Source of the DNA: Welwitschia mirabilis
Lineage: Eukaryota; Gnetophyta; Gnetopsida; Welwitschiales
Assembly (NCBI GenBank): GCA_051453625.1
Contig: JBOZIK010000001.1
Span: 246,606,842-246,670,841 of the forward strand
Length of the DNA stretch: 64,000 nt
Direction of reading: 5' to 3'
Below the pieces are notes generated by a model that did no database searches, had not been told where the DNA came from, and worked only from the letters and a program-made list of their open reading frames with translations. The position numbers and the translations under genes are program-made. Of the stretch, positions 11,507 through 23,165 are shown in pieces; the first letter of the stretch is position 1; every line of letters starts with the position of its first letter.

Positions 11507-12470
11507 ATCTTGAAATGTGAACCTTTTGATTGTTGGGGTATAGACTTTGTAGATCCTCCCAAACCCCTTTCATGTGGAAATAATTATATCTTAATGGCAT
11601 TCAATTATGTAATGAAATGAGTTGAAGCTATTCCTATATAGACTTGTAATGCAAAAACTATTTGTCAATTTCTTAGATCAAGTATATCTCAAAGATTTAG
11701 ACTTCCTAAGATTCTCATTTCTGATCAAGGTACTCAATGTATTAATAAGTTACTTAGGAAACTCTTAGTTTTAATTAAGATTAAACATAGAATATCTAAC
11801 TCTTACCATCCCCAATCAAATAGGGAAGCTAAAAATGCTCATCACGAGATCAAAAAAGTACTCTTCAAACTCTATCACAAGTCTCAAAAATCATGGGAAC
11901 TTCATCTTAATGATGTCCTTTATGCTTATGATATGTATGACTTGGTGTAATTCTTTAAGTTTCTCTCCTTATGAACTTATCTATGGAAAAACATGTGTTC
12001 TTCTAATCAATGTGTGCTATAATTCTTACCAAATAGTTTATCAACTTAATCTTGTTTCTTATGCTAACAATATTTAAGCATAATTAATTCAATTGAATTA
12101 CCTTGATAAAAAGATAATTTAGGCTCTTCATCATCAACTTATAGTCAAATCCCAAACTAAACATGAACATGATAAAAAACCTTCTGCAAAGAGACTTTCA
12201 CCCTAGCTAGTATGTTCTGTACTTTAATTCTTGAATTCATTTAATTCACAACAAATTAACTTCTAGATGTTTAGACCCATGTCTAATTGAAAAAGTGCAT
12301 TCCAATGGTTTAGTTTAGATTTTTGACCTACAAACTAATGAAATAATAAAGGTAAATGAATAATGTTTAAAGAATTATTAGTTACCTGATGATTGCTCTT
12401 ACTCAGTTAACATGATAAAAGTAGTTGAGTTAGAGGATCCCATCCTTGAAAAAGAGGAGCCTCTCCCCCT
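11507..12470 (+). pseudogene. integrase catalytic core and C-terminus, element 1
   Basis: Integrase inserts the DNA copy into the genome. Core blocks: FDCWGIDFVDPP (first catalytic Asp, codon 11543-11545), YILMAFNYVMK, LISDQGTQCINK (second Asp near 11723) and SYHPQSNREAKNAHHEIK (catalytic Glu at 11825-11827). All three DDE residues survive. SPYELIYGKTC matches the conserved MSPYRLVYGKAC block. The C-terminal region contains LIEKVHSNGLV and IIKVNE, equivalent to the plant gypsy segment ending in FKVNG. Stops and frameshifts (for example near 11936) inactivate it. Confidence 0.85.
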
Positions 12471-13904
12471 TTTTATTATTTAGATGACTTCTTAAATTAA
12501 CCTATATNNNNNNNNNNNNNNNNNNNNNNNNNNNNNNNNNNNNNNNNNNNNNNNNNNNNNNNNNNNNNNNNNNNNNNNNNNNNNNNNNNNNNNNNNNNNN
12601 NNNNNNNCTCTCCCCCTTTTTATTATTTAGATGACTTCTTAAATTAACCTATATTGGATTCATAAGAATACTTGATTATCATTCACATGACCAATGCTCC
12701 ATCATTAAGATTCATGATGTTCAATAAGTAATGAGTTTGGTTTTATGTAAACTCAAGGTTTTTAAATACCTATGAATCCTTGATGCTTATTAATTACCTT
12801 ATTAGAAAAGTTAAAATACCTTCAAAAGAAAATAAATGGTGTTTATTTCCATGGTGTTCTACTACAAGTATACCAGAGGGACAGTTGGCTTTTGGGTTCA
12901 TTCTTTTTTGGCAGTGTGACATGGTAGTTGTGGAGACTCCATCTAGGGGATAGTTGGTTANNNNNNNNNNNNNNNNNNNNNNNNNNNNNNNNNNNNNNNN
13001 NNNNNNNNNNNNNNNNNNNNNNNNNNNNNNNNNNNNNNNNNNNNNNNNNNNNNNNNNNNNNNNNNNNNNNNNNNNNNNNNNNNNNNNNNNNNNNNNNNNN
13101 NNNNNNNNNNNNNNNNNNNNNNNNNNNNNNNNNNNNNNNNNNNNNNNNNNNNNNNNNNNNNNNNNNNNNNNNNNNNNNNNNNNNNNNNNNNNNNNNNNNN
13201 NNNNNNNNNNNNNNNNNNNNNNNNNNNNNNNNNNNNNNNNNNNNNNNNNNNNNNNNNNNNNNNNNNNNNNNNNNNNNNNNNNNNNNNNNNNNNNNNNNNN
13301 NNNNNNNNNNNNNNNNNCTTTCATAATTCAATAGTTAAGTCAAAAATTCTCAAAACCAAATTGCATTCTCTTAAAATTATTATTGGATTTAATTATTTAT
13401 CTGAGTCAGGTTATTCATCATGAACTCTATACATTATATCATTCAAATAATGGCCTTGGAAAATATTGTGAACATGCTAGGGCTCGATTTTTTCGCATTT
13501 CATCTTAAAATCTCGATTTATAATGTCTATTTTTTATATATCTATCATCTTATGACCCATTTTTACCTCAAATTTCTATTGTACCTGATTCTTATTAAGC
13601 TTTTCTGATATCCATATGACTATTCCATTTCAAAATCTGAATTTATCTTATGCATGTACCTTNNNNNNNNNNNNNNNNNNNNNNNNNNNNNNNNNNNNNN
13701 NNNNNNNNNNNNNNNNNNNNNNNNNNNNNNNNNNNNNNNNNNNNNNNNNNNNNNNNNNNNNNTTAAAATCTCGATTTACAATGTCTATTTTTATATATCT
13801 ATCTTCTTATAACCCATTTTTACCTCAAATTTCTATTGTGCCTGATCCTTATTAATCTTTTCTGATATCCATATGACTATTTCATTTCAAAATCTGAATT
13901 TATC
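12471..13904. other. post-integrase region with gaps, no gene seen
   Basis: The stretch holds two 100-N spacers (12508-12607 and 13663-13762) with repeated flanks, plus a 357-base gap at 12961-13317. A short G-rich segment lies near 12860-12960. This is where the 3' untranslated part and polypurine tract of element 1 should be, but I could not identify the tract. Confidence 0.4.
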
Positions 13905-14165
13905 TTATGCATGTACCTTTGAAGAACCTATCATGTCACATATTGTTTCCACAACCAAGGCCACAATAGTTGTTGCTAGACTATTGTGCTTTATGTTGTC
14001 TCCACGATAGAGGAGATAATATCAAATTTCATATTCATGCAAATTCATCATATAATTCATGATTTCCATTTCGTTTAAGAGTGAAATTATTTCTATATAA
14101 GTCTTCATCCTATAACTATTAGATTGATATGTTTCTTAAGTTTCTTCAATAAATACTTCTATTTT
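13905..14165 (+). repeat. possible 3' LTR fragment of element 1
   Basis: It carries ATGTTGTCTCCACGATAGAG and a GGAGATAA word at 13.99-14.01 kb, echoing TGTTATCCCCACAACATAGG and GGAGATGA at 1.91-1.93 kb. A TATA-like TCTATATAAG and a downstream ATTAGATTGATATG follow in the same order as in the 5' LTR near 2160-2205. The copy stops where element 2 integrase sequence begins on the other strand, so element 2 may have inserted into this LTR. Confidence 0.35.
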
Positions 14166-14199
14166 CTCATTAGGTAAAACTCTTGTTAAAGTCTACAAT

Positions 14200-15170
14200 T
14201 TAATCTATTCTTTAGTGTACTTTTATTTAGAGGATATGCATTATGAATTAAAAGTCAAGACTTTATATTTAATTTTGAAATTAGTTTTTTGAGCATTATG
14301 GTTGTACCACTCTTTTACTTATTCTTGAATTAATTCCTTTCTTATTAGAGATTCTCTTTCATCTTCATCTAATTTATTCGTGTTTTGGATCCATTCTTTT
14401 TAAGGTTTATCTAGATTATGATCTAATTGTTTAGTTAATTTATAAAATGTCAATCTTAATTTAATAAGCAAGATTAATTTTTTATTACAGACTAATCCAT
14501 AGGATGTGAAAATGATATTATTTTCCAAGTTATCCTATGGGCCCATAAAGATCCAATAAGTTTATAAGCCTAATTGGTTCTTTTTGTGTTTATCATTTTA
14601 GTTAAAATTTAGTTCAATTCCTTGTTTATGATGTTAGCCTAATCATTAGACTGAGGATTCTAAGTATAAGAGAGTTTATGATAGACTCTATACTTAGACA
14701 AAGACTTTTCAAAGGCTTAACTTGTGAAATAAATTTCTTTATCTGATATAAGAATCTTAATCATACCAAACTGGTAAAAGATATTACTAGAAAATAATTA
14801 ATTATGGTTTCGATAGAATAGTTAGGAATAACCTTAGCTTTTCCCATTTAGTCAAATAATTTACACAAACTAGAATGTATTCATTTCCTTAGGATTTTAG
14901 ATTAATGGATTTGATGAAATATATCCCTTAAATATTAAAAGAATCCCAATCTTAGATTTATTATTGGAGCACTTCCATTACCTTTGATCATGCTTCCTTT
15001 CTTTGATACTTGTTAGATACTCTGATATAATTGAAATAATTCTTAAATAGAGAAGGCCAATAATATCCTACATTTATAATGTTTATGAATGTTTTTTCCT
15101 AGATGATAACCTCCTCCTTTTGCTACATGAAAAGTTTGAAAAAGTTCATTATGATTAGGCTCTCTAAACA
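14200..15170 (-). pseudogene. integrase, element 2
   Basis: Zinc-domain remnant GGYHLGKNIHKHYKCRIL comes first. The core follows: GIYFIKSI, where the first catalytic Asp is now Tyr, then YILVCVNYLTKWEKA, LISDKEIYFTSQAFEKSL with the second Asp, YHKLSYT, ELN*ILTKMINTKRTNWAYK and LWAHR. The C-terminal part has NFKIKYKVLTFNS, equivalent to the FKVGDKVLLFNSRL block of plant gypsy integrases. Loss of the first Asp, frameshifts and many TAA/TAG codons make it inactive. Confidence 0.8.
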
Positions 15171-15870
15171 TCTCCTAATGATACAATCCATACAAAATTT
15201 GTAAAGGACTATATTCTCCCATATATAGTATTTCACTTCTCTCAATAACCTCTTTTTCTCATAATTGTTTAAATAAGAAAACATCTTTTTACTTACAAAG
15301 AAGTTAGTAATATCTGTAAACCAAGATGCTTATTACAAACTTACCTTATAATCATCAAGGAAACTATTTTAAATTCTTATTTATTCAACCTCTTTAGGGA
15401 ATTCCAATCTAAATAGATGATGAACAATCACATTCTATTCCCTTTTTGTCTATTATCTTTAGATCAAATTCCTACATCAAAAGTATCCATCTTATGATTT
15501 GAGAATTTGCTTCTTTCTTATTCAGTAAAATCTATATGATATTATAATTCATGTAAATTTTAATGATAACCTAGGATAAAAAACCTAAAATTATCTAATA
15601 ATACCACTACTGCTAGCATCTCACTTTTTGTAATAGTGTAGTTTCATTATGCAGAATGTAGATTTTTACATGTGTAAGCAATAGCGTAGGGTTTACAATT
15701 GTCATTTCTTTATTCCAAAATAGCACCAATAGCATATTATGAAGCATCAAGTACAATATAGAAGGTTTTATCCCAATGAAGTTTTGGTAAAATAGGGGCC
15801 TCAACTAACTTATTCCTTAGAATTTGAAAAGGTTTTTGGCATTATTAGGTTCATTCATATGACACATTAT
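15171..15870 (-). pseudogene. RNase H and downstream linker, element 2
   Basis: Minus-strand frame reads PILPKLHWDKTFYIVLDASY, then AIGAILE, matching the RNase H start of plant gypsy elements with the first catalytic Asp in VLDAS. Further on KKEANSQIIRWILLM corresponds to the RNase H end. The frame is broken by stops and shifts. Confidence 0.75.
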
Positions 15871-16760
15871 TTTTAGAAAAGATTCCTTAGCGGTTTAGTA
15901 ATCTTACTAAAATTAGTAATGAATCTTCTATAATACCCAATGTAATCCAAGAATTATTTCAGTTATCTTAGTTTAGTTGATGGAGGAACTTCTTTGATGA
16001 TATTAAATTTTCCCTCATTAGTTTTGATCTCTCTTATTAATATCCTGTGGCCTAAAATAATTCCTTCAACCACCATGAGATGAATTTATGACTACCTCAA
16101 TTTTAAATTATTTTCTTCACTCCAAGTTAATATAGCTTTCAACATTTTTAAAGATTTCTCAAAATCATTTTCAAAGGTTGAGATATCATCCATGAAAACC
16201 TCAACTTACCTTCCTATTATGTCTGTGAATATACTATTTACTAGCCTCTAAAAAGTTATTGGTGCATTACATAACCCAAAAGGTAAAACTTTAAAGGCAT
16301 GAGTACCTCATTTGCAAGCAAAAGTAGTTTTTGCTTGGTCTTCAAGAACTATGGAACACTATAGTAAGCATTATAGTATTTATGAATAGAAATTCTTTTT
16401 CAAACTNNNNNNNNNNNNNNNNNNNNNNNNNNNNNNNNNNNNNNNNNNNNNNNNNNNNNNNNNNNNNNNNNNNNNNNNNNNNNNNNNNNNNNNNNNNNNN
16501 NNNNNNCATAAGTACCTCATTTGCAAGCAAAAGTATTTTTTGCTTGGTCTTCAAGAGCTATGGAAATTTGGTTGTATCCACTATACCCATTCAAAGCACT
16601 ATAGTAAGCACTATAGTATTTATGACTAGAAATTCTTTTTCAAACTTGATCCACAAAGGGTAAAGAAAAATTATCCTTATAGGTAGTAGCATTAAGCAGC
16701 CTATAATCTATGCATACTCTTCATTTATTATTTTACTTAGGAATTGCTATCATAGGGCTT
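15871..16760 (-). pseudogene. reverse transcriptase, element 2
   Basis: Blocks in order on the minus strand: EDQAKTTFACK, GTHAFKVLPFGLCNAPITF, VNSIFTDIIG, VEVFMDDISTFENDFEKSL (FMDD codons at 16185-16196), LMVVEGIILGHRI, KFNIIKEVPPSTKLR and YIGYYRRFITNFSKITKPL. The MPFGLCNAP and FMDD cores are well kept. A 100-N spacer (16407-16506) has duplicated flanks with small differences, so the EDQAKTTF segment appears twice. Stops such as the one after RRL in IFTDIIGR* are TAA/TAG. Confidence 0.85.
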
Positions 16761-17379
16761 ACATATTTGAATCATAAATATGATAGATGAATCTTAATTT
16801 TAATAGCCTTAAACTTTCCTTTTTGATTACATCTTGTATATGAGGATTACATCTCCTTTATGGTTGCCTCATAGGCTTTGTGGGATCTAAATAAAATTTT
16901 TGCTAATAGATTATAGGGTCCACTCTAGTAATTTCTTCATGAGTACAAGGCAAAAAATTGGTCTATTTGGCTAACATGCTTTCTAATTTTCTCTTTTAAG
17001 AATGAGTTAAATTTTCATTTATAATTAAAGGTCTATTTTTCTAAATTTTAATTTATTTCAAACCTTCTTTAAGAGAAGGTTTCTGAAGTTCCTATTCTTT
17101 TTCTACTAGTTTAATAGTTAATGAGTAGTTTCTTCTTTTAACCTCTTACTCTCCTAATAATTATTGATCTTCTTTTTATGAAAATCATGTTAGCATTATC
17201 CTCTTTGTTAGTAAAAAAAATGTTTAATTTGTTGAACTAGATCTCTTAGACTAATTTTCATTACTCCTTTTCTAGAATAAATAGTTTCTTTTACTGTTGC
17301 ATTTTAAGACCTTTTTAAGATGATAGGGAAAGTATTACTTTTTGTTTTCATGATTACTAAATTCAGTAGATAACCAAAT

Positions 17380-17600
17380 CCTTCTAATTCTATTGAATTA
17401 TTTTCCATTATTTCCTCTAACTTTACTGTAGATCCCTCTATCATGTAAGTTTGTCCATTATATGGAGTTACCTAATGACTTTCAAGTTGTTTGAATATGT
17501 CATGGGAAATGAGATTAATACTTAACCCTATGCCTATCAAATCTTTTATTTTATAGGTGCCTTTAATAATTATACTACTACTGGTTTTCTAAGATCATTG
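17380..17600 (-). pseudogene. aspartic protease, element 2
   Basis: Reads IIIKGTYKIKDLIGIGLSIN then LISHDIFKQLE, aligned to the plant gypsy pattern ALIDLGASINxxPxxVFKKL. The catalytic Asp is Gly here (GGC, 17532-17534). The downstream segment SIELEGFGYLLNLVIMKTKS fits the protease C-terminal half. The usual GRPFLAT block is not clear. Inactive. Confidence 0.65.
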
Positions 17601-17639
17601 TACTTCTTAATTTGATTTGCTTTCAAAGCTTCATTAGAG

Positions 17640-18480
17640 GCTTAAGTATCTAAACTATTTTAGTTAGCATTTGTACTAATTATTCATCATTAGTTTTCTC
17701 TTTATTTTCGTTAGTCCCCTCTTTACTGAATAACTTCTTCATTTGCTTCCAGTATACGAGAATGACATTCAACATTTTTACTAAGATTAAGGTAATCAAG
17801 GTATTCTACATCCTTTAGTTCTTTATTTGAATATTTTATATTACCTTATTTCTCATTGGAAATGGTAATGGATCATCTATCTCTTCTTCTGTTGAACTAT
17901 TTTCAACCATGCTTTCATTATCCTTGGTTTTTTTCTCTCTTACAAGAGGTAAAAGATGTCTTTCATGTGATCTAGCTCTAATAGCCTTATAATTTGCTTC
18001 AATTATATTTGGTTGGAGTTGTGTAGGTATAGAAGGTTCTTTGTGTTTTTTCCCCTTTTTTTTGGTTATTAATGGTGACTAGATTCTCCTTTTCTATTTT
18101 TTTAATTCCTAAAGTAATCATATCTATTTTATTACATAAATCTCTACATTAGTATTTCTTTGTTACCTTATCATTTCTTGATCTACTTATGATATGACTT
18201 CTCTTTTATGTAAGGAGAATTATTAGGACTATAATTAATTCTATTAATTTCTAATAGCTTCATAAGACCTGCATTCATGGACATTTTGTAGGATGGTGGT
18301 TCCCTTCATTATAGTATTCATAGGTTTTTATTTCTTCTTCTAGTTTTAACCTATTAATTAAATCTATTAGATCCTTTATCCTTTTATTAGTTTCTTCTAA
18401 TACACTTGCATGCTTAGTCTTTATTTCATTTTTATAATGCCAAATGGCACTTTCAAATGAGCAATCTTTTATTTCTCTAA
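17640..18480 (-). pseudogene. gag C-terminal region with mutated zinc knuckle, element 2
   Basis: The knuckle remnant YEYYNEGNHHPTKCP lies near 18260-18320. The C-x2-C-x4-H-x4-C spacing is exact if the first and last Tyr of YEYY are read as original Cys (TGT or TGC to TAT/TAC, a G-to-A change). A charged linker follows (KTKDNESMVENSSTEEEIDD, then PLPFPMRNK), typical of the gag-protease junction in Athila/Tat-like elements. The capsid part of gag is absent. Confidence 0.65.
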
Positions 18481-18752
18481 CATGTGAAATCCATTATAGT
18501 TAATTTTAATTAGCTTAATGATAATAATTTATGTATAGATAAATGGATATATTCAAATAGTAAAAAAACTATATTACTTTAATCTTTTAAAGATTTATTC
18601 TTGGTTGGGAAATGACTTTGACTGCTATACTTGAATGAATAAGAAATGGAATTTAGATTGATCAGATGATAAATAAAAGGATTTATCTTATAAATTTTAT
18701 AATTTCATAGTTTAACTAATGCTTAAGTTTTTCTTTTGGTCACTTCTACATC

Positions 18753-18767
18753 AAGGTTTCACTACCA
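18753..18767 (-). promoter_or_regulatory. decayed tRNA-Met-type primer-binding site, element 2
   Basis: On the minus strand TGGTAGTGAAACC matches TGGTATCAGAGCC at 8 of 13 positions. It sits three bases from a TG...CA-type LTR edge (TGTGTG at 18771 on the plus strand). The same three-base spacing appears at the two better primer sites at 33021 and 37387. Confidence 0.45.
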
Positions 18768-18770
18768 ATA

Positions 18771-19260
18771 TGTGTGTTGTGATTAGCTATTATGTGGCTG
18801 AATATGCCACACCACATGAAAATGATACATAAGTAGGGCCAATCAACAGAGAAGGCTACATATGTTGTAACCCTAGTCAGTAATGCAAGGTCATAGAAAT
18901 AATGTATTTAGTTGCCAGATAAGGGTAGCTTAGCAGTAGGGGAAGCAGAAGGATAATATAGGCAGGTCAAGAGGCAGGCAATTCGTTAGTAGGGATGCAT
19001 ATGAACCTCGACTAGTGTGAGTCCTGATATTAAAGTACCCACTCTACATAACTGCCTGCATCCTTATTATATAATAGCCTTCCCATGTAGCCTTGTTTCT
19101 GTGTTCATTCATGTAGTCAAGTTGGTAACACACAACTAGTTCTAACTCCTCTACAACCCCTATAGTTCGCAACCAACACACATGAACATCATAAGCAGTT
19201 ACAATAACTAACACGCACATATACAATTGGTAGATGAATCTAGCATAGCAAAACTGCTTC
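18771..19260 (-). repeat. probable 5' LTR of element 2 (outer edge uncertain)
   Basis: Begins directly outside the primer site and is richer in GC than its surroundings (roughly 18830-19210). No matching 3' LTR was found, so the outer limit is a guess. Confidence 0.35.
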
Positions 19261-22019
19261 CATTTAATGCCTAATCTATAACATCAATGAATCTATTTAA
19301 ATTTTTTTTGGGATTGTTATGTAGCTAAAAATCTTTGATATTAGCTTTTTATGTTATTTGGTACCTATATTTGGAACTTATTTTTTATTATTTTATAAGA
19401 TACTCTTAGGAATTTATTTAAGGAAAAGTAAAATATTTTGTTTATAGAAAGCATGTTCCTTCTTTAGAAGTATCATGATTAAGACTTCTTTTAGAAAGCT
19501 AAAATTAAAAATTTTACTACAGTAAATCAATTGTTATTATTTATTTAGTATAAATTCAATACAAAACTTCTAAATAAGTTATTAGAAATATCTATCTTTA
19601 TACTTTGTAAATAAATGTTTAATAGGTTGTAATTCTTATTTATGCTATCATCCTAGGTGACATGATTAGTACTTTTTGCTTGAAGAGAAGAGTGGTCATG
19701 CTAAATTTATTCTTCTTGTTCTTATTACTATTATTATTCTAGCTATTCATGCTATTTTCCTAGGTGCTATGGTCCTAGAATGTAATTTGTATCTATACAC
19801 TTTTGGACCTAGGTTATCTTATATGAGTGATAGTTTTAATATACACTCCATTCCAATTCTCACGGTTCAAGGTTTGGTATAGGTTGTTATAAATAATATT
19901 AAAAATAAAGTAGGGTAGAAAAGTTATTGTTGTATTCTATATAATTAATTATGATCTTAAATATAAATTTAGCAATATGAAAAAGTTTACTATCTTGAAT
20001 GATTCTCATAATATCTAGGTAACTACTATAGGAATTAGTGACATGAGATGTGGTTGGGACATTATGAATAATAAAATGGAATATGATAACTACATTTTAT
20101 CCTAAAATTTACAAGGTGAATATCCTTCTTTATGGAATGTGTATTCTACATCTAAAGCATGATAACAATATTTAAGGATCTTGACTAGANNNNNNNNNNN
20201 NNNNNNNNNNNNNNNNNNNNNNNNNNNNNNNNNNNNNNNNNNNNNNNNNNNNNNNNNNNNNNNNNNNNNNNNNNNNNNNNNNNNNNNNNAAAGCATGATA
20301 ACAATATTTAAGGATCTTGACTAGAGTAAAACCGACATGTTTAGAATATTCAACTCCATAGAAAACCTTGAAATGAACTAAGTAAATGAACTAAAAAAAA
20401 TGACCAATGATCTTTATCAGTAAAATAAAGCATTCTTTAAAATTCCAACACCTATTTGAGGTACTAGAAATCATTAGTTTCCTGTAACAAGCAGTTCTGA
20501 CCTCTTATTTCTATTCTTACTAAGTAGAGAGAACTACACATATCTAAAACNNNNNNNNNNNNNNNNNNNNNNNNNNNNNNNNNNNNNNNNNNNNNNNNNN
20601 NTCCTAAAAAATCAATAGTAGAATAGAAAAGAAGTAGAAGATATGAATGGAGGAGGAGAGAAAAAGGTAAAGGAATTCTATATTAAATTGAATAAATGAG
20701 AAAATAAAAAAATGAGATGAACTAAGGAAACTAGACTAGAACCATTCAGAAATTACAACCCTAAATTCTAGTGGATAAGAAACATAGAATAAAATCTAAA
20801 ATGAGAACCTAGATGCATAAGAAGAAAAGTAGATAATAGCCTAGTGAATGTAAGTGGTAGTCCTAGAATTTTGATGACAATCTATGCAAGATTCATTTAA
20901 AAGACTCATAATGGCATTAAAAGAGGATTGCATAATTGGGCATAGTGAATTCATGTATCAATACTTTAATTTTTATATAGGTAAGCAGAATTAATGACTT
21001 TAGAATTACTTGAGTCTATGAACAACTAGGATGATAAGATAAGGGATTAAAATACATATTAATTATTCATTTCATATTAAAACACATGTTTTTAGATGTG
21101 TTTTCTCATAGACTAGAATAGTAAAAATGGTGATGCAAATAATTGTAAAAATACTAGATAATAATGGAAGTAAAACTTAACTAAAAAGTGTATGAATAAA
21201 AAATATAAAAGTCCTAGGCTAATGGCCTATCTATTAAATTTTTTTAATCTTTATTTTTGGTTTAATGGATTAAATTGTCATAGAAATAAGGTTTTCATTA
21301 AGAAAATTATAAAAATTCAAGATTGGATAATTAAATTTGAAGTACAAGCCTTAAGAAAAGCATAACACATGAAAATTACCACTTCCCACCTTTTATTTTC
21401 AAAATTTACCTTTCTACAATCATACATATGCCTTATTTCAATAATTTAGATCATACTAAGCATCTATTATTATGGAATTGTCTTCCAACCTAGTTAAGCA
21501 TGTTTTTCTTATAGATTATTAAAGTTAAATTATTAATAAGTGTCCATAGCCTTAATGAAGTTAACTAAACATAATAAACTAATAAAAGATAAAAATATTC
21601 CTTTAAATAAGAGTTTTATTTTTTTCCTTTTCCTTTTTGGTTCTACTTCTCATATTCATCATTTATATATACATAGGAGGGATTATAGGCCTATTATCCT
21701 AATTAATAAATATTATATTTCCATGAGGTACTTGAAAATTAAAAGAGTATAATATAAAATTAGATTTCATATTTACATCTATATTTTCTAAAATTAAAGA
21801 TCTCTAGTAAAGCTAACCTTAATAAGATAACTCGAAATAAGTGTAACTTCCTCTCAAATAATATAAGTGAACTTAAATTATATTGAAACTTGTAATTACA
21901 AAATGATAACTTATTAATGTATTATTTATCAATGACCATCAACTAGAGTCATTAGATCTTAGGAACTCATGGATGTATAAAGGGATGAATCCTTTATGTG
22001 CTTAATGAAATGGTTTGGG
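19261..22019. other. AT-rich stretch, no supported gene
   Basis: Includes a 100-N spacer at 20190-20289 with repeated flanks and a 51-N gap at 20551-20601. The open stretch 19676-19882 (plus) codes for a hydrophobic 68-residue peptide unlike anything I recognise and is probably chance. RT or integrase of element 3 would be expected here but was not found. Confidence 0.5.
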
Positions 22020-23165
22020 AATAAAATGGATATATGCAAAGGATTGAGGAGGTGGTAATATTTAGAATCCTCTATGAAGAAAAACTTCTTGGGTATCATT
22101 TGACTTGTTATGAATTATCTAGACCAATCAAAAGTACAACCATAAAGATGTTTTTAAGTTGCTCACACGGAGGAAGACTTAGAAACATTGTGATCATTAG
22201 GATTAAATTGATCAAAATGGTTATCCAAAGAAGGTATAGGAATAAGAACATGTTTATGTAATGATTCTATACATAAGTGTAATAATTTAGAAAATACATG
22301 TGAAATGCAAATAGTAAAGCCTAAGGATTCAAACTCTAATGAAGTCCAACCTATTGCATTTCTATTTTTTTCTAATAATTCATTAGAGGCTACCTTTAAA
22401 TCATTAGAAGGGTTATTAGATGGATGAAATAAAAAATCATTTTTCTTATAAGAAGAAGATCTAGAACCATGAATTTCATTAACAAAATAAATCTCATTAA
22501 CATTCCTTTGTAATTTAAGAGTATTAAAAATATTCAAGTTAACTATTGTATAACAAAATGAGATTTTTATTAGACAATTCCTATAGTTAATAATAGAATT
22601 AGATGTCACAAGAAATGGCATATCTAGAGCAATGAGAACTAAATTTTATCTTTATGATTCCATTTATAACAAAATGAAGTCTATAAAAAAAATATCTATG
22701 TACTTGAACAATTATATCTTTCACTTTTTCTAGTAGTAAATTCACAAGATTATGAATTAATTATAATTAGACTTTATTTATTTGATATTATTCAATTCAA
22801 GCTCCTCCTCAATGGAATGAGGTAATTATTAATAGCTTTTCCAAGTTTTAATAAGGCTGACCTAAGGTATTTGGCTCTAACTGTAATTGATATCATTGAA
22901 CAACCAAGATCTTTATGCTTTAGCAAGAATTCATTTTGTATTATTACACTAGTATATCAAGTTAGAAAGGGTATTTTTTATTAACATATATCTTCCTCTT
23001 AACTATGCACATATCCTTAAGAAATTTCATATAAGAGGGTACTTGTTTAATGGCTTTCAAAACAAGCATGATAATTTTAACTTCATTAAAAATATCTAGG
23101 ACCTGTAGCCATTTTTGTATAATATTCTCCTTTATAAGTTGTTTTGGAAATGGTATATGTTCTCA
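22020..23165 (-). pseudogene. element 3: gag C-terminus, protease and linker of a gypsy element
   Basis: Minus-strand blocks: PFPKQLIKENIIQKWLQVLD, then IKQVPSYMKFLKDMCIVKRK (22970-23165), the gag-protease junction typical of Tat-lineage and related plant elements (AIKQVPxYAKFLKxLCTxKRK). Next SVIIQNEFLLKHKDLG, then ALLKLGKAIN at the protease active site, where the catalytic Asp is Lys (22846-22848). VKDIIVQVHRYFF and MPFLVTSNSIINYRNCLIKI follow (GRPFLATSNAIINCRNGLMKLSF in relatives). The last part, 22163-22621, stays open for 152 codons and runs into the protease-RT linker. RT is absent; the right side is cut by the giant-LTR element. Confidence 0.75.

Larger units (their letters stand above)
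1780..14165 (+). mobile_element. element 1: degraded Ty3/gypsy retrotransposon, Athila/Tat-like
   Basis: Parts occur in the order LTR-like sequence, tRNA-Asp-type primer site, gag, CCHC knuckle, protease, RT, RNase H, integrase, and a possible 3' LTR piece. This is the gypsy order, with integrase after RNase H. RT blocks such as FLDSYSGYNQ and FMDDFSV, and the integrase block LISDQGT, match plant Athila/Tat elements. The frame is broken by many TAA/TAG codons, frameshifts and N gaps, so the copy is dead. Both outer ends are approximate because the LTR edges are not clear. Confidence 0.8.
14166..19260 (-). mobile_element. element 2: degraded Ty3/gypsy retrotransposon
   Basis: Read on the minus strand from right to left: LTR-like sequence, Met-type primer site, end of gag, protease, RT, RNase H, integrase. 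It lies tail to tail with element 1. Its RT (VEVFMDDIS) and integrase (LISDKE, TKMINTKRTNWAYKL) place it in a different plant gypsy lineage from element 1. Most of gag is missing: only about 270 bases separate the primer site from the knuckle region. The 3' LTR is not identified. Confidence 0.8.

Noticed and set aside
22034-22261. 75-codon plus-strand open frame
   Set aside because: Antisense to the better supported element 3 protease linker on the minus strand.
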